Source of the DNA: Paenibacillus sp. FSL K6-0276
Lineage (GTDB): Bacteria; Bacillota; Bacilli; Paenibacillales; Paenibacillaceae
Direction of reading: 5' to 3'
Length of the DNA: 64,000 nucleotides
Assembly (NCBI RefSeq): GCF_037977235.1
Contig: NZ_CP150276.1
Span: forward strand, 4,588,001 to 4,652,000
The translations under genes and the position numbers were made by a program. Position 1 is the first letter of the stretch, and each line of letters begins with the position of its first letter. This document shows positions 60,118 through 64,000 of the stretch, one piece after another. Below the pieces are notes generated by a model. That model was not told the DNA's origin, made no database searches, and saw only the letters and a list, made by a program, of their open reading frames with translations.

Positions 60118-60277
60118 CCCGAGCCGCGATCCCGTTAGGGCAGCGGGGGCTCGAGGCGCCTCGGGGCGAACTTGCGCAGCTGTTCGCCTGTGCTCTTGCC
60201 TTTGGCTCCCGAGCCGCGATCCCGCAGGGCAGCGCTGGCTCGGGGTGCCACATGGGCCGGCGAGTGAAACGCCGGCC
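60118..60277. repeat. GC-rich hairpin repeats between T-box and ileS
   Basis: Two copies of a 36-base unit at 60118-60153 and 60208-60249 each fold as GAGCC...GGCTC around GCGATCCCG...GGGCAGCG. A perfect eight-pair hairpin GGCCGGCG-N7-CGCCGGCC follows at 60255-60277. The region 60060-60440 is far richer in GC than its surroundings. It has no convincing gene. Confidence 0.6.
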
Positions 60278-60395
60278 TGACCTAGCAGTGAAGGCCCCGC
60301 AGGCGAACCCGCCAGGGGAGCCTAAGATGGGCCGCTCCTTCGCCAACATGAGTCCGTTCGCTTCCACCACCGTACCTATTTGCACGAGGCTTTAC

Positions 60396-60450
60396 TTTTC
60401 GGGTCAGCCCTTGGGGTCCCCCTTAGAAAGGGGGATTTAGGGGGATGGCC
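60396..60450. repeat. CCCCCTTAGAAAGGGGG palindromic repeat
   Basis: Near 60417-60446 CCCCCTTAGAAAGGGGG is followed by ATTTAGGGGGAT. The pattern resembles interspersed hairpin repeats I remember from cyanobacteria and other phyla. It lies between the T-box terminator and the GC-rich repeats. Confidence 0.5.
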
Positions 60451-60780
60451 ACCCCGAAACAACAAAATAAGCGTCATCCCACCCCCAAAGGGGCGAGACA
60501 ACGCTCGCGATACCACCCTAATTCTGCGCATGAGCACATCCTTAAGGGGAGTGTATTCAGCACAATCTCAGTCCTGCGCGTAAATCTCATGCACAGGTCC
60601 GGTGTAACGTCCGGCAGACGGCTAAGCTTACGCACGATCAACGCTTCAGCTTAACTTCTAGGGGAAGATCTTCCGGCAGGGTTCGAACAATCGGCTCTCA
60701 GCAATCGCCGACTCTCTGGAGAACGTTACCTTGTCGTACTTGTCCCGTCATCGAATACATATAAACTTTAAACAGATATG
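60440..60780 (-). promoter_or_regulatory. T-box riboswitch of ileS
   Basis: The minus strand holds AGGGTGGTATCGCG (60519-60506), the conserved T-box that pairs with the tRNA acceptor end. It is followed by a terminator: GCGTTGTCTCGCCCC pairing with GGGG...ACGC, then TTATTTTGTT (60505-60460). A likely specifier ATC (isoleucine) lies at 60669-60667 in GGAAGATCTTCC. Uncharged tRNA-Ile would switch on ileS. About 430 bases, unusually many, separate the terminator from the ileS start. Confidence 0.88.
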
Positions 60781-60785
60781 TTCTA

Positions 60786-60814
60786 TTTATAGACTTTTTG
60801 CGTCTAAATGTCAA
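60786..60814 (-). promoter_or_regulatory. Promoter of the ileS T-box leader
   Basis: -35 TTGACA (60814-60809) and -10 TATAAA (60791-60786) with 17 bp between on the minus strand. Confidence 0.9.
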
Positions 60815-60887
60815 CAACCGCTAGCCAAATCCGCATTAGAAGTATACCGACGCTGGTGGAGATCGATTTTAGCGAAAAATAAAAAAT

Positions 60888-61075
60888 AGAGGGAATAACT
60901 CCCTCTATTAAGCCGATTCTGGTTTGAAATTATAAATTAGAGGGAATTCCTCCCTATAAATTCAAGCAATATCCCTATTCCAGAGCGAATCAAGGATATT
61001 AAAGGGAGAATTTCCCCTTAACCTAATTTACAGACCCAAAATCCAAAAAGAACAGGAGAAATTCCCTCTAATTTG
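60888..61075. repeat. Dispersed GGAATTCC palindromes upstream of ileS leader
   Basis: At least four palindromic units occur: TAGAGGGAATAACTCCCTCTA (60888-60908, written here as one unit with arms TAGAGGGA and TCCCTCTA), one around AGGGAATTCCTCCC (60932-60961), one at 61000-61021 and one at 61055-61074. They match those near 50.2-52.0 kb. No gene lies in 60815-61144. Confidence 0.65.
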
Positions 61076-61144
61076 ATCGAAGGCCCCAGAGCCCCAGATC
61101 CTGCCCAATCACAAACCAAATCGGCATTCATTCATCACAATTCA

Positions 61145-61666
61145 TTAGATGCGATGTAAAACATCATCCTTAAAAGTTACGCTCTCGCTCGCCTCACGAC
61201 TCTCCAAGGCATTCCAATCATCCTGTGACAACAGCTCGAGCTGAGCTTCCACCAATGTACGGAAACGGGTGCGATAGATCGAAGCTTGCTTGCGCAATTC
61301 TTCAGTCTCAATAGCAACCTTACGGGATTTGGATAACGCTTCGTTAATAATCCGATCAGCGTTCTTCTCCGCTTCCTTGATAATGAGCTGCGATTCCTTC
61401 TTGGAGTTGTTCTTCACATCATCCGCCGCTTCCTGAGCGACTAAGATCGTCTTCGATAAACTCTCTTCAATATTCACAAAATGATCCAGACGCTCTTGAA
61501 TGGACAAAAGCTGATTCTGCAGCTCCTTGTTCTCACGGATGACACTTTCATAATCCTTGATCACTTGATCCAGAAATTCGTTGACCTCGTCCTCATCATA
61601 ACCGCGAAGTCTCCGAGAGAACTCCTTGTTATGTATATCGAGCGGTGTTAATGGCATGCTGTGCAC
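61145..61666 (-). CDS. divIVA: Cell-division/polarity protein DivIVA
   Basis: A 173-residue coiled-coil protein. The membrane-binding N-terminus (MPLTPLDIHNKEFSRRLRGY, DEDEVNEFLDQVIKDYE) is the family signature, with coiled coils at 30-140. It marks negatively curved membrane at poles and septum. The 200 bp gap to ylmH holds no gene, but probably its promoter. Confidence 0.95.
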   Translation of the reverse strand: MHSMPLTPLDIHNKEFSRRLRGYDEDEVNEFLDQVIKDYESVIRENKELQNQLLSIQERLDHFVNIEESLSKTILVAQEAADDVKNNSKKESQLIIKEAEKNADRIINEALSKSRKVAIETEELRKQASIYRTRFRTLVEAQLELLSQDDWNALESREASESVTFKDDVLHRI

Positions 61667-61884
61667 CTCCTAGAAATTTCGGACCTTCTAAGTCTCTGAA
61701 CCATACCTGCGCAGCAGACAAAGAAGAAAGACTGTACTTCAAGTAAAGGCAGAGGATGTATCGACGTTCCAACTGCCATTCATGGTTCGCCTCTTCTATA
61801 AAATATCGGCGCCCTGCTTTAAAAATGTTTGATTCCCTCGAAATAATCAATTTCGACAAGTAAAGCCGGATTCCTGCAAGGGAT

Positions 61885-62667
61885 TCACACAAATTTACCA
61901 ACCTGAACACGGTATCGGCCCTTTTTCGTCAAACTACCGACCTCTAGAACCTTGAATCGACCAAATCCTTGAATAGATACCATGTCACCATCTTTAAGTC
62001 CGCAGGAAGGGTCTTCCTCCACTTTCCAATTTACCCGAACGCGTCCAGCCTTGATGGGAGCAAGAATTTTGCTTCGGCTAAGCCGTGTTACATCTGCGGC
62101 AATGCCATCCAATCGTAGGGACGCTACAGTCAAATCCATCATTTCCAGCTTCACCTCACTATTACGCAAGGCAGAAAGTGGCAATACCTCCGTACTCACC
62201 TGTATTCGGTGTACTCCAGTTAAATTCATGGCTAAATAATCTGCAATATCTGCAGCTACTACCACATGACAACCATCGTCCAGAACATGAATATCACCGA
62301 TTTTGTCACGTTTTACTCCAAGACCCAGAATAGAACCCATGTAGTCCCCATGCTCAAGCGCCAGAAACTTTTGTTCACCGGAGGTTATCGCAAGAACCTT
62401 CATCTCCATATCCTCATGATCCAGCTCACGATAATCGGGAGCAACCAGTGCTCGCTTCCGCTCTGCCTCAGCATGACCGCCCTCCCATCTGACGATTACG
62501 TCTGGATGGCGGTTGACGAGAGTCTGCAGAATAAATCCTTGGCGCGGATCTAGAAATTCGGTCAATTTAGCCTCATGATATTCACCTGCATGGGTAACCC
62601 ATTCCCAAGCCTTGTCCACAAATTGTCTTTCATCGGGATGAAAATGCCCGTAAACTTCTGTTTTCAT
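61885..62667 (-). CDS. ylmH: YlmH: S4-domain RNA-binding protein
   Basis: A 260-residue protein with FHPDERQFVDKAWEWVTHA and GFILQTLVNRHPDVIVRWEG at the start and an S4 domain near 180-250 (VASLRLDGIAADVTRLSRSK, VQGFGRFKV-like end SIQGFGRFKVLEVGSLTKKG). In Bacillus it helps rescue stalled ribosomes. Order ylmG-ylmH-divIVA is conserved. Confidence 0.95.
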   Translation of the reverse strand: MKTEVYGHFHPDERQFVDKAWEWVTHAGEYHEAKLTEFLDPRQGFILQTLVNRHPDVIVRWEGGHAEAERKRALVAPDYRELDHEDMEMKVLAITSGEQKFLALEHGDYMGSILGLGVKRDKIGDIHVLDDGCHVVVAADIADYLAMNLTGVHRIQVSTEVLPLSALRNSEVKLEMMDLTVASLRLDGIAADVTRLSRSKILAPIKAGRVRVNWKVEEDPSCGLKDGDMVSIQGFGRFKVLEVGSLTKKGRYRVQVGKFV

Positions 62668-62676
62668 ATCTTCTGC

Positions 62677-62943
62677 CTAAAAAATTAAGTGCAAAATGGA
62701 TTTGAGTCCACCTGCCGCAAATTCCAAGACGAGTAGTGCAATGATCGGGGAAATATCAAGCGTACCAAAGAGTGGCGGAATAAACCGACGAAATGGCGTC
62801 AAGTACGGCTCAACAAGCTTACTCAGCAGTTCTCCGATAAAGGTATCACGAACGTTAGGTAACCACGACATCAGTACATAGAAAATAATCATGTAAAAAT
62901 AAATATTGAACAGCATATCAATAATGGAATCAATTTGGAGCAA
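62677..62943 (-). CDS. ylmG: YlmG / YggT family membrane protein
   Basis: An 88-residue protein with two transmembrane helices separated by a short LSKLVEPYLTPFRRFIPPLF loop, the YggT signature. It sits between sepF and ylmH and is linked to division in related bacteria. The exact role is unknown. Confidence 0.93.
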   Translation of the reverse strand: MLQIDSIIDMLFNIYFYMIIFYVLMSWLPNVRDTFIGELLSKLVEPYLTPFRRFIPPLFGTLDISPIIALLVLEFAAGGLKSILHLIF

Positions 62944-62950
62944 AGCTCAT

Positions 62951-63394
62951 TCACCTCATTCTGTTATAGTCTGGATCGTCACCTAGGATTTCCGTAATGG
63001 CACCTTGAATTTCAACGGTATCTGGAGTGCACATAAATATATTGCCCCCAATTTTAGAGATTCCTCCACCAAGGGCATAAACAGTTCCGCTAAGAAAATC
63101 AATAATTCTCATCGCTTGATCGTTACGGACGCGCTGAAGATTGATCACTACCGTCCGGTGAGAACGGAGATGGTCAGCAATTTCCTGAGCCTCATCGTAC
63201 GAACGTGGCTCATAAAGTACAACTTTTACATTCTTTTGCGAATGGATACTGACAACGTTGCCCCTTTGATTTTTGCGGGTTTCGACAGGGGCTGGCTCAT
63301 ATTCATCCTCTTCATGGGAAATTTGCTCCCGCTCCACAATTTCCTCTTCCTCCTGCAAGCCCAAAAAACTCATAAATCGGTTCATAACGCTCAT
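62951..63394 (-). CDS. sepF: Cell-division protein SepF
   Basis: ATG 63394 (MSVMNRFMSFLGL) has GGAGGGATC upstream. The 147-residue product has an N-terminal amphipathic membrane helix, an acidic linker and a core with VVLYEPRSYDEAQEIADHL, VVINLQRVRNDQAMRIIDF and GTVYALGGGISKIGGNIF. It forms rings that bind FtsZ to the membrane. Confidence 0.96.
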   Translation of the reverse strand: MSVMNRFMSFLGLQEEEEIVEREQISHEEDEYEPAPVETRKNQRGNVVSIHSQKNVKVVLYEPRSYDEAQEIADHLRSHRTVVINLQRVRNDQAMRIIDFLSGTVYALGGGISKIGGNIFMCTPDTVEIQGAITEILGDDPDYNRMR

Positions 63395-63405
63395 CACGAT
63401 CCCTC

Positions 63406-64000
63406 CTAATGGCCTACTAACACCGTACCTAGGCGTACCCAGGTGGCTCCTTCCTGTATCGCTACCTCAAAATCATTCGACATTCCCATCGATAGCTCCG
63501 TAATCGGCTCAGGTGTCAAAGCAAGTTGATTGAGCTCATCGCGCAGCTCACGAAGTCCGCGAAATACAGGACGGGTAAGCTCCGGATCACCTTCTAAAGG
63601 TGCCATCGTCATTAGTCCAATTACTTTTACACGGTCGAGACTAGCAATTTCACGTAAAAATCCAGGTACCGCCTCAGGCGACAGACCAAACTTCGTGTCT
63701 TCTCCAGAGATGTTCACTTGAAGAAAGACATTCACTTCCTGATCTGCGGCAATCGCCTTTTTGTGTAATTCTTGTGCCAGGGATATCCGGTCCAAAGAGT
63801 GTATATATGGAAACTTGCCAATAACGTCTTTAACCTTATTGGTCTGCAAATGCCCGATAAAATGCCATGTCCCTTGGTCCCCTAAAACCTTCCATTTGTG
63901 CTCAGCATCCTGCCAGCGACTCTCGGCAATATGCTCTAGGCCAGCCTCCAATACGGAGGACACCATTTCCAGAGAAACATATTTCGTCACTGCAATTACC
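63406..64000 (-). CDS. ylmE: YlmE / YggS family PLP protein (5' end beyond right edge)
   Basis: The frame is open to base 64000; the N-terminal 25 to 35 residues are missing. VTKYVSLEMVSSVLEAGLEH (active-site Lys of the YggS family), WHFIGHLQTNKVKDVIGKF, HSLDRISLAQELHKKA, NISGEDTKFGLSPE and TELSMGMSNDFEVAIQEG are clear. These single-domain PLP carriers buffer vitamin B6. It leads the ylmE-sepF-ylmG-ylmH cluster. Confidence 0.93.
   Translation of the reverse strand, partial: VIAVTKYVSLEMVSSVLEAGLEHIAESRWQDAEHKWKVLGDQGTWHFIGHLQTNKVKDVIGKFPYIHSLDRISLAQELHKKAIAADQEVNVFLQVNISGEDTKFGLSPEAVPGFLREIASLDRVKVIGLMTMAPLEGDPELTRPVFRGLRELRDELNQLALTPEPITELSMGMSNDFEVAIQEGATWVRLGTVLVGH

Noticed and set aside
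60017..60385. Open frame on the minus strand in the GC-rich ileS leader (122 codons), and another on the plus strand at 59769-60440
   Set aside because: Arg/Pro/Ala-rich translation of hairpin repeats, no ribosome site, overlap with ileS. GC-rich DNA has few stop codons, so the open frame is expected by chance.
61629..61910. Minus-strand frame between divIVA and ylmH
   Set aside because: It overlaps both flanking genes and has no ribosome site. The 200 bp gap more likely holds the divIVA promoter.

Overview
The window looks like a Paenibacillus-type Firmicute chromosome. The evidence is the gene order ylmE-sepF-ylmG-ylmH-divIVA-ileS-lspA-rluD-pyrR-pyrB-pyrC-carA-carB-pyrF-pyrE, which closely follows the Bacillus plan, together with dapL (LL-diaminopimelate aminotransferase), a T-box leader on ileS, a PyrR-type attenuator, and Shine-Dalgarno sites close to AGGAGG. 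All calls come from reading the sequence; no database search was run.

Bases 1 to about 36,750 are a prophage with a contractile tail. Its right end is the integrase, next to a tRNA with anticodon CAT. Its left end is not clear and may lie beyond base 1. Nearly all its genes read on the minus strand, so transcription runs from about 34 kb down to about 2 kb. From right to left: integrase, ImmA-type protease and CI-like repressor (plus strand); Cro-like, excisionase-like and HTH regulators; early small genes; an initiator gene holding iterons, a helicase loader and DnaB; an AcrIIA9/PcfK-like protein, a PcfJ-like protein and a DUF3102 protein; an ArpU/RinA-like late regulator; a gene-free 0.5 kb stretch that looks like a structured RNA; a Cys-rich small protein, a small tyrosine recombinase and an HNH nuclease; a self-contained AT-rich membrane-protein cargo gene; terminases, portal, protease and capsid; connector genes, sheath, tube, chaperones, tape measure, baseplate, fibre; XkdW/XkdX; holins and amidase. 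At the far left is an SOS-type cassette with a broken yolD, a lipoprotein and the start of a HipA-like kinase.

Bases 36,754-40,896 hold two CAT-anticodon tRNAs (one is initiator tRNA), a small ORF, an orphan sugar-type ABC substrate-binding protein, and an IS4-family element embedded in palindromic intergenic repeats.

Bases 40,897-50,041 are the pyrimidine operon (minus strand), read from a TTGACA promoter through a PyrR attenuator. pyrP, pyrK and pyrD are missing from the usual layout. A second IS4-family element (plus strand) lies between pyrR and dapL.

Bases 52,073-64,000 hold dapL, rluD, lspA, a yteA-like gene, a DUF5665 gene, ileS with its T-box leader and an unusual GC-rich insert, and the division cluster divIVA-ylmH-ylmG-sepF-ylmE (cut by the right edge).

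The most interesting parts are: the candidate large structured RNA and the four 11-bp-phased TGAGA boxes just behind the late regulator (24.4-25.03 kb); the iterons in the initiator gene, one of which is conserved out of frame; the cargo gene at 22.1-23.1 kb; a second structured intergenic RNA at 32.1-32.2 kb; the anti-CRISPR-like gene at 28.5 kb; and the GC-rich hairpin repeats between the ileS T-box and its start codon.
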